From an uncultured Pelagibacteraceae bacterium (GTDB taxonomy: Bacteria > Pseudomonadota > Alphaproteobacteria > Pelagibacterales > Pelagibacteraceae), in the NCBI GenBank assembly GCA_902587095.1, contig CACIJY010000001.1, positions 186,001 through 250,000 of the forward strand: a stretch of 64,000 bases of DNA, given 5' to 3'. A program made the position numbers and the translations under genes. Each line of letters opens with the position of its first letter. The stretch's first letter is position 1. Positions 16,463 to 23,326 of the stretch are shown in pieces. The notes under the pieces were generated by a model. The model saw only the letters and a program-made list of their open reading frames with translations. It did no database searches and was not told where the DNA came from.

Positions 16463-17127
16463 GTTCAAAAAATGCTGATAAAATTAAAAGAGCTAAGATA
16501 GTATTAAAAATACTTAATAAAATATATCCAAACATTAATGTTCCACTTGAAAGTAGGAATATATTCACTTTATTAATTTCTGTACTTTTGTCTGCACAAT
16601 GTACAGACGTAAATGTTAATAATGTAACAAAAGATATTTACCCGAAATATTATAAACCAATTCATTTTGTAAGGCTTGGTAGAAAAAGAATTGAGAGGTT
16701 AATAAGGAAAATAGGTATATTTAGAATTAAAGCCAAAAGTATTTATTACTTATCTAAAACGTTAGTAGAGAAATATAATAGTAAAGTTCCAAGTACCTTC
16801 GATCAATTAGAGGAACTTCCAGGGGTTGGCCATAAAACAGCAAGTGTTGTTATGTCTCAAGGTTTCGGATACCCTGCTTTCCCAGTTGATACTCATATTC
16901 ATAGGCTTGCTCAAAGGTGGGGTTTAACTAATGGAAAGAATGTTGTGCAAACTGAAGAAGATTTAAAGAGTTTATTTCCAAAAAAATATTGGAACAAACT
17001 TCATTTGCAGATTATTTTTTATGGTCGAGAATATTGTAAAGCTCGCGATTGTTACGGTATTTCTTGTAAAATTTGTACGAGTTGCTATCCTAATAGAAAA
17101 AAACCAATTAAAACTAAAAAGGCTTAG
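16459..17127 (+). CDS. nth: Endonuclease III (DNA glycosylase/AP lyase)
   Basis: Removes oxidised pyrimidines and nicks at abasic sites in base excision repair. The helix-hairpin-helix reads LEELPGVGHKTASVV with the catalytic Lys, and FPVDTHIHRLAQRWGL supplies the catalytic Asp. The C terminus should hold a 4Fe-4S loop of pattern C-x6-C-x2-C-x5-C; here it reads CKARDCYGISCKICTSC, where the second canonical Cys position is Gly and a Cys lies two residues earlier. There are five Cys, so a cluster is possible but with changed spacing. It overlaps dapB at its start, and pfkB follows after a single base. Confidence 0.95.
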   Translation: MSSKNADKIKRAKIVLKILNKIYPNINVPLESRNIFTLLISVLLSAQCTDVNVNNVTKDIYPKYYKPIHFVRLGRKRIERLIRKIGIFRIKAKSIYYLSKTLVEKYNSKVPSTFDQLEELPGVGHKTASVVMSQGFGYPAFPVDTHIHRLAQRWGLTNGKNVVQTEEDLKSLFPKKYWNKLHLQIIFYGREYCKARDCYGISCKICTSCYPNRKKPIKTKKA

Positions 17128-17128
17128 C

Positions 17129-18058
17129 ATGAAAATATTAGGCATAGGTAATGCAATTGTAGATGTAATTTGCAAAGTTGAAGATGATTTTATAGAAAAA
17201 AATGGTCTTACTAAAAGTACAATGAAACTTATTTTTGATGAAAAAGAATTTAAGCAACTATTATCTAATTTAAAAATTGAAAAAACTGTTTCGGGTGGAT
17301 CTGTTGCAAATTCGATTGTTGGTCTTTCTCAACTTAAAAACAAAGTTGGTTTTATTGGTAAAGTGAGTGATGATGACTTAGGTGGAAAATATGAAGAAGG
17401 ACTTAAACAAGAAAATGTTCAATATTTTTACGCGAAAAAAAGGGAAGAATTGCCAACAGGAACTTGTTTAATTTTAGTAACACCAGACTCAGAGAGAACA
17501 ATGTGTACTTTTCTTGGAACAGCAGGTAAAATTAACGAGAGTGATGTAGATACAAGTGCCATAAAACAAAGTGAGATTATTCTCCTGGAAGGATATTTAT
17601 GGGACGAGGGAGATCCTAAAAAAGCTTTTGATAAAGCTATAACTAATGCAAATAAGGTAGCAATGTCTTTATCAGATCAATTTTGTGTTGATAGACATAA
17701 GCCTAATTTTTTAAATTTAGTTAAAAATAAATTAGATATAACATTTGCTAATGAACAAGAAATTATGTCTTTAATTGATGCTAAAAACTTTGATGAGGTA
17801 ATTAATTTTGGAAAAGGTCTTAACAAATTATTGGTTATCACTAGAGGTGAAAAAGGTGCAATCTCAATTAATGGCGATGAAGTTACAGAGTGTGGTATTC
17901 AAAAAAATCTTAAAATTGTTGATCTAACTGGTGCTGGAGATCTATTCGCTGCAGGATTTTTACATGGTCATGTAAACGGTCTGTCTCAGAAAGAATGCTT
18001 AGAAAAAGGCACTGAAATGTCCTCTAAAGTTATTCAACAAATTGGTGCAAGAATTTAA
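17129..18058 (+). CDS. PfkB-family sugar/nucleoside kinase (adenosine kinase-like)
   Basis: A ribokinase-fold ATP-dependent kinase. MKILGIGNAIVDVICKVEDD is the family N terminus, SGGSVANSIVGLSQLKNKVG the substrate-binding PfkB signature 1, and DLTGAGDLFAAGFLHG signature 2 with the catalytic Asp and anion hole. The closest type, by the N terminus and VANSIVG motif, is adenosine kinase, but sugars cannot be excluded. The ORF-track start at 17021 lies inside nth in another frame; the correct start is ATG at 17129, one base after the nth stop, giving 309 residues. It is followed after 12 bases by an FAD oxidoreductase. Confidence 0.9.
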   Translation: MKILGIGNAIVDVICKVEDDFIEKNGLTKSTMKLIFDEKEFKQLLSNLKIEKTVSGGSVANSIVGLSQLKNKVGFIGKVSDDDLGGKYEEGLKQENVQYFYAKKREELPTGTCLILVTPDSERTMCTFLGTAGKINESDVDTSAIKQSEIILLEGYLWDEGDPKKAFDKAITNANKVAMSLSDQFCVDRHKPNFLNLVKNKLDITFANEQEIMSLIDAKNFDEVINFGKGLNKLLVITRGEKGAISINGDEVTECGIQKNLKIVDLTGAGDLFAAGFLHGHVNGLSQKECLEKGTEMSSKVIQQIGARI

Positions 18059-18070
18059 GAATTTTTCTTA

Positions 18071-19039
18071 ATGATTAATTTTGCTGTAATAGGATCAGGA
18101 ATATCAGGTGCTACTATATCTAATAAATTAAATAAAAAATATTCTATTAAAGTTTTTGAAAAAGCCAAAGGAGTTGGTGGGAGAAGTTCTTTTAAAAGAT
18201 TTAAAGGTAAGATAGGTTTTGATCATGGTCTTCAATATCTATCACCAAGGTCTAAAGAGTTTAAATCTTTTACTAATAAACTTCTTAAAAAAAGAGTTAT
18301 TAAGCTTTGGAAAGGCAATCATGAATTTTTAAATGAAAGAGTAAAAAAAAACAAAAAACACGTCAAATTAATAGGAGTAAGAGGGAACAATGATATTAGT
18401 AAATATTTATTAAAAAGTATAAATTGTAAATTCCAATCAGAATTATCAGAGATTAAAAGACAAAAAAATTGTTGGTTTCTTAAATTCAAAGATAAAACAA
18501 GTACTCATGCAAAAAACTTAATTATTACAGCTCCATTTCCACAAGTGAAAAAACTAGCATCAAAATTTGTGAAAACAAAACTTTTCAGAAATAAAGTTAA
18601 AATGAATTCGAGTCTGACTGTGTTATTGATGACTAATAAAACTAATAGCAATGTCAGTAGTTTTTTTACTAACGATGATATTTTAGGTTGGGTTTCAAAT
18701 GAAAATTCAAAGAAAAGGTTTCAATACAATAAAGATTTATGGGTCCTTCAAAGCACTTATGAATATGGAAAAAAACATACTGATAATTATAGAAATAAAA
18801 AAAAGTTTTACACAAACGTGTTGATCAATAAATTTAAAAAACTAACTAAAGTAAAAATAAAAAAAATATATTTCACACATATTCACGGTTGGAAATATTC
18901 ATCAAATTCAAAACCTTTGAAAATCTTAAGTTATTGGGATAAAAAAATAGGCTTAGGAATTTGTGCAGATTGGTTTGGCGGACCAAGGTTAGAGAACGGA
19001 TGGTTGAGTGCAAATGATCTATATAATAAAATTAAGTAA
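18071..19039 (+). CDS. FAD-dependent amine-oxidase-like oxidoreductase (renalase-like)
   Basis: The N terminus INFAVIGSGISGATISNKLN is a dinucleotide-binding GxGxxG motif, followed by VFEKAKGVGGRSSFKRF, the FAD-stabilising ERxxxxGGR-like segment, and FDHGLQYLSPRS. Near the C terminus GLGICADWFGGPRLENGWLS is the second flavin contact, close to the GDxF..GxVEGA pattern. Overall it fits the COG3380/renalase-like group of flavoproteins, whose bacterial substrates are mostly unknown. 322 residues. Predicted cytosolic; no signal peptide. Co-directional with pfkB and nth, which gives no clear functional hint. Confidence 0.8.
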   Translation: MINFAVIGSGISGATISNKLNKKYSIKVFEKAKGVGGRSSFKRFKGKIGFDHGLQYLSPRSKEFKSFTNKLLKKRVIKLWKGNHEFLNERVKKNKKHVKLIGVRGNNDISKYLLKSINCKFQSELSEIKRQKNCWFLKFKDKTSTHAKNLIITAPFPQVKKLASKFVKTKLFRNKVKMNSSLTVLLMTNKTNSNVSSFFTNDDILGWVSNENSKKRFQYNKDLWVLQSTYEYGKKHTDNYRNKKKFYTNVLINKFKKLTKVKIKKIYFTHIHGWKYSSNSKPLKILSYWDKKIGLGICADWFGGPRLENGWLSANDLYNKIK

Positions 19040-19041
19040 TT

Positions 19042-19161
19042 ATGTCTAAAAGATATAGCGGAAAATCCTTTAAAGACTCCAGTGTAATGAAGAAACCCAG
19101 GTTATCTCTGAAAGAAAAGAGAAAAATTAAAAAAGAGAAAAAAGCAAGAAATAAAAATTAA
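19042..19161 (+). CDS. Small basic protein, 39 residues
   Basis: Too short for the ORF track. ATG at 19042 lies 2 bases after the flavoprotein stop and the ORF runs to TAA at 19159: MSKRYSGKSFKDSSVMKKPR then LSLKEKRKIKKEKKARNKN. It is about 40 percent Lys/Arg with a predicted helical basic tail, suggesting nucleic-acid or ribosome contact. Many Lys codons are AAA, so chance cannot be dismissed, but tight coupling to the upstream gene and mixed codon use (AGA, GAG, TCT, GTA) favour a real gene. No family recognised. Confidence 0.5.
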   Translation: MSKRYSGKSFKDSSVMKKPRLSLKEKRKIKKEKKARNKN

Positions 19162-19174
19162 ATATCTTTATAAA

Positions 19175-20416
19175 TTAAAAACTTACTTTATAGAAACTTG
19201 CGGCCAGAAAAAACAAATAAAGAAAATAATATTTTTTAGTTATCTCTTTCATATTAAAATTAACTGAACCTTTTTTAAAATTTGCTAAAAATAAAAATAT
19301 AAATAGAATTAATGGATCAAAATATTTGTGAAATATAGAAGCTTGTAAATTATAAAGTATTAAGCAAATAAATATTAGAATATTATTTAAATTAAAAATT
19401 TGTATAGATTTGAATATATATGTTGATACAAAGAAGACTAAAAATAAAATAATACTGTTAGAGAATAACTTGTAAGATATGTGATAAAATATCCCTCCCC
19501 CGTAACCGAGAGGAAAATTATAAAATAATATACATATTAAAATAAAAAAAATAATTAAATAATTATCCCTTAATATTTTCAGCTCCTTAGTGAATTTTGC
19601 AATAGAATTCTTTTCAAGGAAAGGGATGAAGTAAAAAAAGATTATACTTGTGATTACAACAATCTTATTGAAAATATTAAATTTAATTAATGTGTCAGTG
19701 TTAGCTGTAACTGAGATATTTAAAATATAAAAGTTTGTTGTGTAATAAAAAATAAACGCTGGTAGTGCTAAACAAAAATTTAGAGCTAATATGTAAAAAA
19801 GTTTCTTTGTATATTTAAATTCTAATAGAAATTTATAAGTAAAAAAAATAGCAAAAATACAAAAATTAGGAGTAAAATACGAGGCCGCTGCTATAAATAT
19901 AACGTTAAGTAGAGCATTCTTAAGTTTATTTTTTTTATCTCTACAAAATAATAAGTAATACTTTATTGAAAACAAAAATAATATAAATGCATATAAAATT
20001 GGATAAGGCCAAACCGCAAGACTTCTTACAGTTGGTGATAATAATAAAACTAGTGATAAAATTTTTAAAGTACCGATATTAACTTTGTTAAACTTTATCT
20101 TTAAACAATCGTAAAATAAATAAGTTATCAAAAAAACTGATACTATATTAAGATATCTAATAAGATCTAATTCTAATCCCAATTTGTAAAGATACGACAA
20201 TATAATAAAAAAAATTGGAGAATTTCTCGTATAACCAAATGATGAATAATTTTTAAGAGTATTAAATAAATCTTCTGAAAATAAATAAATAATATCTTCA
20301 TATTGATAGAAATCAATTTTAGCGCCACCTAGTGTATCTTCAGAAATTATGTATGAAAATATTATTGATGCAAATAATAAGAAACTAACAATATTAATTT
20401 TTATAGAATTGTTCAT
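19175..20416 (-). CDS. Polytopic membrane protein, possibly a GT-C-type glycosyltransferase
   Basis: 413 residues with roughly ten to twelve hydrophobic segments. The first extracytoplasmic loop after the first helix contains GGAKIDFYQYEDIIYLF and NYSSFGYTRNSPIFFI, with acidic residues where GT-C enzymes (PMT/ArnT-like, O-antigen synthesis) keep their catalytic acidic residue. SPTVRSLAVWPYPILYAFIL further along is also reminiscent of that fold. This is only a resemblance; a polysaccharide polymerase or a protein of unknown role is possible. It stands alone on the minus strand, divergent from the GDSL lipase gene and convergent to the small basic gene. Its bias to A/T-ending codons matches the neighbours. 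Confidence 0.5.
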   Translation of the reverse strand: MNNSIKINIVSFLLFASIIFSYIISEDTLGGAKIDFYQYEDIIYLFSEDLFNTLKNYSSFGYTRNSPIFFIILSYLYKLGLELDLIRYLNIVSVFLITYLFYDCLKIKFNKVNIGTLKILSLVLLLSPTVRSLAVWPYPILYAFILFLFSIKYYLLFCRDKKNKLKNALLNVIFIAAASYFTPNFCIFAIFFTYKFLLEFKYTKKLFYILALNFCLALPAFIFYYTTNFYILNISVTANTDTLIKFNIFNKIVVITSIIFFYFIPFLEKNSIAKFTKELKILRDNYLIIFFILICILFYNFPLGYGGGIFYHISYKLFSNSIILFLVFFVSTYIFKSIQIFNLNNILIFICLILYNLQASIFHKYFDPLILFIFLFLANFKKGSVNFNMKEITKKYYFLYLFFLAASFYKVSF

Positions 20417-20452
20417 TTCTTTTTATATCATATAAAAGTATATAAAAATAAG

Positions 20453-21085
20453 TTGAAAAATAAATTATTAATTTTTTTTAAAATAATTCTTGTTAACTTC
20501 ACTTTGATTAGTTGTAGCGAAACTAATAAATTAGAGAATGTAAATAAAATTTTATTGTTTGGAGATAGTTTGATGTCTGGTTATGGTTTAAAGGAAAACC
20601 AAGTTCTTTCAATATTATTGGAAAATGATTTAAAAGAAGCTGGATATAATATTAAAGTGATTAATGGAAGTGTTTCTGGAGATACTTCGGAAGATGGATT
20701 GTATAGAATTGAAGAATATACTTCTAGTGGTGATATCGATTTGATTGTTTTAGGATTGGGGGCTAATGATATGCTTAGAAGAATTAATCCAGATCAAACA
20801 GAGAGTAATCTTAGAAAAATTATAGAAATTATAAAAACTAATAAGATAAGCATAATTTTAGCTGGCATGAAGGCGTCTCCAACAAATGGTTTGGCATATA
20901 AAAAAAAATTTGATGATATTTTTCCTGAATTAGCAAAAGAATATGATTTAAATTTAATCCCTTTTTTACTTAAAAAAGTAGCTTTAAATCCAAAGCTTAA
21001 TCAAAGTGATGGAATTCATCCAAACTATGAAGGTGCAAAGGTGATTTCAGAAACAATAAAAGAAAGTATTATTAATTTAGACTAG
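20453..21085 (+). CDS. GDSL/SGNH esterase, TesA-like, probable lipoprotein
   Basis: A periplasmic thioesterase/lysophospholipase/arylesterase of the SGNH fold. Block I is KILLFGDSLMSGYGLKENQ with the nucleophilic Ser, block III is DLIVLGLGANDMLRRI with the oxyanion Asn, and block V is NQSDGIHPNYEGAKV with the catalytic Asp and His. The N terminus MKNKLLIFFKIILVNFTLIS followed by C suggests a lipobox LISC. The start codon is TTG at 20453 (no better ATG with a signal peptide is available). It is convergent to the small periplasmic gene, with a GC-rich hairpin directly after its stop. The physiological substrate is unknown. Confidence 0.9.
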   Translation: MKNKLLIFFKIILVNFTLISCSETNKLENVNKILLFGDSLMSGYGLKENQVLSILLENDLKEAGYNIKVINGSVSGDTSEDGLYRIEEYTSSGDIDLIVLGLGANDMLRRINPDQTESNLRKIIEIIKTNKISIILAGMKASPTNGLAYKKKFDDIFPELAKEYDLNLIPFLLKKVALNPKLNQSDGIHPNYEGAKVISETIKESIINLD

Positions 21086-21087
21086 TA

Positions 21088-21119
21088 GGGGCGTTCTGTT
21101 GCCAGGTGCCCCAAACCCC
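21088..21119 (-). other. GC-rich structured element, GNRA-capped hairpin
   Basis: Read on the minus strand: GGGG-UUU-GGGGC-AC-CUG-GCAA-CAG-AAC-GCCCC. The outer stem GGGGC/GCCCC, an internal loop AC/AAC, and an inner 3-bp stem CUG/CAG capped by GCAA (a GNRA tetraloop) make a compact RNA hairpin in the 3' region of the 68-codon gene. The upstream GGGG could compete for the same CCCC. No U-tract follows on either strand, so it is not a standard terminator. It also occupies nearly the whole gap after the GDSL gene stop. Identity unknown to me. Confidence 0.55.
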
Positions 21120-21126
21120 AAAGAAT

Positions 21127-21333
21127 TTATCCCTTAAACATTTCTAATGCTTTATTAAGAAGATCTACTGATTTTTTGTGTTCACCACTGTCGTGAGCCT
21201 TTATTCCAGCATCTCTTAATTCTTGAGCTTCTGCAATTTTTGCATCAAGGTTTTTTGCCATCATTGGGCATGAACCTGCAAAAACAGAACTCGAAAATAA
21301 TACAAAAGATAAAATTAACGCTAATTTTTTCAT
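21127..21333 (-). CDS. Small periplasmic protein of unknown function, 68 residues
   Basis: MKKLALILSFVLFSSSVFAG is a clear signal peptide with cleavage after SVFA; the mature part of about 49 residues is GSCPMMAKNLDAKIAEAQEL then a helical stretch with DAGIKAHDSGEHKKSVDLLNKALEMF, which resembles a single TPR-like helix pair. One Cys remains in the mature protein. Codons include more preferred forms than the neighbours, hinting at good expression. It stands alone, with a structured GC-rich element immediately 3'. I do not recognise a named family. Confidence 0.82.
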   Translation of the reverse strand: MKKLALILSFVLFSSSVFAGSCPMMAKNLDAKIAEAQELRDAGIKAHDSGEHKKSVDLLNKALEMFKG

Positions 21334-21443
21334 TGTTTTCCTTTCGTTTACTTGGATATGGTTATTTATTTATAATTTTTAAGCAACAGAGTGTCACACT
21401 TATTAAGCTATAAAACTATATGTAATAAATATATATAGTCTGC

Positions 21444-21746
21444 ATGTTTATAGCGATGAATAGATTTAAGATTGTTCTTGGTAAAGAACAAGATTTCGAG
21501 AGTGTTTGGAAAAATAGAGATACTCATTTAAAAGGCGTACAAGGTTTTAAAGAATTTCATTTAGTTAAGGGAAATACTAACGAAGAGTTTACCTTGTATG
21601 CATCACATAGTATATGGAATTCAAAAGAGGACTTTATTAATTGGACTAAATCGGAAGCCTTCAGGTTGGCTCATAAAAATGCTGGTCAACATCAAAACCT
21701 TTATTTGGGTGCGCCTAATTTTGAAGGATTTGAGGTTGTTTTATAA
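21444..21746 (+). CDS. Antibiotic biosynthesis monooxygenase (ABM) domain protein
   Basis: A 100-residue single ferredoxin-like-fold protein. MNRFKIVLGKEQDFESVW, then VQGFKEFHLVKG and SIWNSKEDFINWTKSEAFRLAH, fit the ABM/HmoA-IsdG superfamily pattern with the conserved W-x-S-x-x-x-F-x-x-W-x-x-S-x-x-F. Family members include haem-degrading monooxygenases and quinol oxygenases; here the exact reaction is open. It is translationally coupled (TAATG) to a DUF4149 membrane protein and then msrB, so the three form an operon with a redox or stress flavour. The start may be Met 1 or Met 5. Confidence 0.85.
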   Translation: MFIAMNRFKIVLGKEQDFESVWKNRDTHLKGVQGFKEFHLVKGNTNEEFTLYASHSIWNSKEDFINWTKSEAFRLAHKNAGQHQNLYLGAPNFEGFEVVL

Positions 21747-22138
21747 TGATTGAACAAAGCATTACATATTTAACTGCAATACTTTTAGGGATTATGTTTT
21801 TTTTTTCATTTGTTGTTGCACCATCTACATTTAGATTTTTAAATGAAGAATATGCTAGAAAATTTATTAGAGGTATATTTCCCTTATATTATTTACTGAA
21901 TCTTAGTATCAGCCTAATTGTTGTTTTATTGATCGCTTACTTAAGTGATTTTAGTCTTAAATTTTATTTAATGCTGTCTATCTGTATTCTGTTCTTTATT
22001 TCTAATTTTTTTTTAATGCCATTAATAAATAAATTTAAAGACAATGGTAAAGAAAAGTACTTCAAAGTGTCACATTTTGTGTCTGTACTTATAAACTTGG
22101 TGCAAATGATATTTCTATTAATAATATTAATAAAATAA
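21746..22138 (+). CDS. DUF4149-type four-helix membrane protein
   Basis: 130 residues with four hydrophobic segments (about 5-28, 43-65, 70-92, 107-129). FFFSFVVAPSTFRFLNEEYA and RKFIRGIFPLYYLLNL match the DUF4149 (TMEM205-like) pattern: a proline after the first helix and a conserved F-x-R-x-x-F-P-x-Y-Y motif. The role of the family is not known to me. Coupled by one-base overlaps to the ABM gene upstream and msrB downstream. Confidence 0.8.
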   Translation: MIEQSITYLTAILLGIMFFFSFVVAPSTFRFLNEEYARKFIRGIFPLYYLLNLSISLIVVLLIAYLSDFSLKFYLMLSICILFFISNFFLMPLINKFKDNGKEKYFKVSHFVSVLINLVQMIFLLIILIK

Positions 22139-22614
22139 TGAAATCTAATTTAGATAAAAGAACTTTCATAAAATGGATTGGTGCCACGTTTTTTTCTTTT
22201 TTCTTGATACCATTTAAGTTTGCAAAAGCTGTTACCAAAAAAGTTATTAATGAAAATCTTACAAAAAAACAAAAAGAAATAATGTTTAATGAAGGAACAG
22301 AAAGGCCATTTACAAGTGATCTTTTGAATGAAAAAAGAGAGGGTTTTTATCATTGCGCAAACTGTGGTGCAAAATTGTTTGCATCCACTGCCAAATTTGA
22401 CAGTGGGACTGGTTGGCCATCTTTTACAGAGGCTTTGCCAGGTGCGTTTAAAACTAAAATTGATTACTCATTTGGAATGAAAAGAATTGAATACCATTGT
22501 GCAAATTGTGGAGTTCATCATGGACATGTCTTTGCCGATGGTCCTGGCGAGACTGGAAAAAGATTTTGTAACAATGGTCTTTGCTTAATATTTAAACCGT
22601 CAAGCAGCAATTAA
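22138..22614 (+). CDS. msrB: Peptide-methionine (R)-S-oxide reductase, exported form
   Basis: Repairs oxidised methionine (R-sulfoxide) in proteins. Zinc-binding CANCG motifs occur twice (HCANCGAKLFASTAKF and YHCANCGVHHGHVF), with DSGTGWPSFTEAL and the catalytic Cys in KRFCNNGLCLIF. The N terminus DKRTFIKWIGATFFSFFLIP is an export signal resembling a Tat signal with KR in place of RR, ending FAKA; the domain is therefore likely periplasmic, where it could protect envelope proteins. Last gene of the ABM-DUF4149-msrB operon, convergent to the ArfA-like ORF with only 1 base between the stops. Confidence 0.95.
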   Translation: MKSNLDKRTFIKWIGATFFSFFLIPFKFAKAVTKKVINENLTKKQKEIMFNEGTERPFTSDLLNEKREGFYHCANCGAKLFASTAKFDSGTGWPSFTEALPGAFKTKIDYSFGMKRIEYHCANCGVHHGHVFADGPGETGKRFCNNGLCLIFKPSSSN

Positions 22615-22615
22615 T

Positions 22616-22723
22616 CTATTTTTTTTTTCTTTTAAAACTACCTTTTCCTTTTTTAGGTTTGATAATCCTAGGTTTATATTTTTTTGTAAATAGGTCTTTT
22701 TTTAAAGGATTTTTTTTAATCAT
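22616..22723 (-). CDS. arfA: ArfA-like alternative ribosome-rescue factor, 35 residues
   Basis: Missed by the ORF track. The minus strand encodes MIKKNPLKKDLFTKKYKPRI then IKPKKGKGSFKRKKK and a TAG. The segment NP-L-x-LF-x-KKY-x-P-R-I-I-K-x-KKGKGSF-x-RK closely follows the ArfA signature (E. coli [21 protein letters not shown]), which recruits RF2 to ribosomes stalled without a stop codon. Its ATG overlaps the stop of the upstream winged-helix gene (ATGATTAA), so it is translationally coupled. It is about half the length of the E. coli precursor, close to its active truncated form. The family call rests on my reading of the motif, not on a search. Confidence 0.72.
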   Translation of the reverse strand: MIKKNPLKKDLFTKKYKPRIIKPKKGKGSFKRKKK

Positions 22724-23315
22724 TGATTATATATCCATCCTTTTTACTTTGTATAAATGAATCGTCGTCGAATGTATCTTTTATTTTTTTTCTTAATCTA
22801 TAAATATGTGTCTCAACAGTATGTGTTTCTAAATCCTCTCCGTATTTCCAAACTTCTTTTTGAAGAACATCTACCTTTATTGGTTTGTTCTCATTTTTAA
22901 GAAATATAATTGTATCAATTTCTCGTTCAGTTAATTTAAGTTCATTGTCAGATGTTTTTAATACTCTTGAATTAATATCTAATATGTATTTATTTATATT
23001 GATATTTGATTGGGCTGAGTAATTTTGTTGTATTAATCTTGCGTTTAATTGATCAATTAAATTTGAGATTTTTATTGGAAATTTTGTAATACAATGAATT
23101 TGTTTTTCATTTGTTTTATCTTTCAATGAGGAAAAATCTTTCTGATTAACTATAATTATTGAATTTTCTAAAAATTTTTTTTCCTCCTCAATTTTTTTAA
23201 AAAGTACTTTTTTTTCTTTAAAGTAGTTAACTTCATAATTAAAATAATCTTTGATTTCTATAATAATTTTATCTAATTCTGGTATATTTAAAATATGCAA
23301 TTTTTGAGAATGCAT
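22716..23315 (-). CDS. OmpR/PhoB-type winged-helix regulator with degenerate receiver
   Basis: The C-terminal 90 residues are a winged-helix effector: LKLTEREIDTIIFLKNENKP, EVWKYGEDLETHTVETHIYR and LRKKIKDTFDDDSFIQSKKD, close to the OmpR/PhoB consensus including the recognition helix. The N-terminal 110 residues have the size of a receiver domain but lack its usual acidic pair and phospho-acceptor Asp context; they begin MHSQKLHILNIPELDKIIIE. It is probably phosphorylation independent, or an orphan needing no kinase. No histidine kinase gene is nearby. Start 11 bases from the divergent L,D-transpeptidase start, so the two share one tiny promoter gap. Confidence 0.85.
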   Translation of the reverse strand: MHSQKLHILNIPELDKIIIEIKDYFNYEVNYFKEKKVLFKKIEEEKKFLENSIIIVNQKDFSSLKDKTNEKQIHCITKFPIKISNLIDQLNARLIQQNYSAQSNININKYILDINSRVLKTSDNELKLTEREIDTIIFLKNENKPIKVDVLQKEVWKYGEDLETHTVETHIYRLRKKIKDTFDDDSFIQSKKDGYIIND

Positions 23316-23326
23316 TTAATTATATT

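Noticed and set aside
17021-17128. N-terminal extension of the PfkB kinase
   Set aside because: It lies within nth in another frame; the family start MKILGIGNAIVDV is one base after the nth stop.
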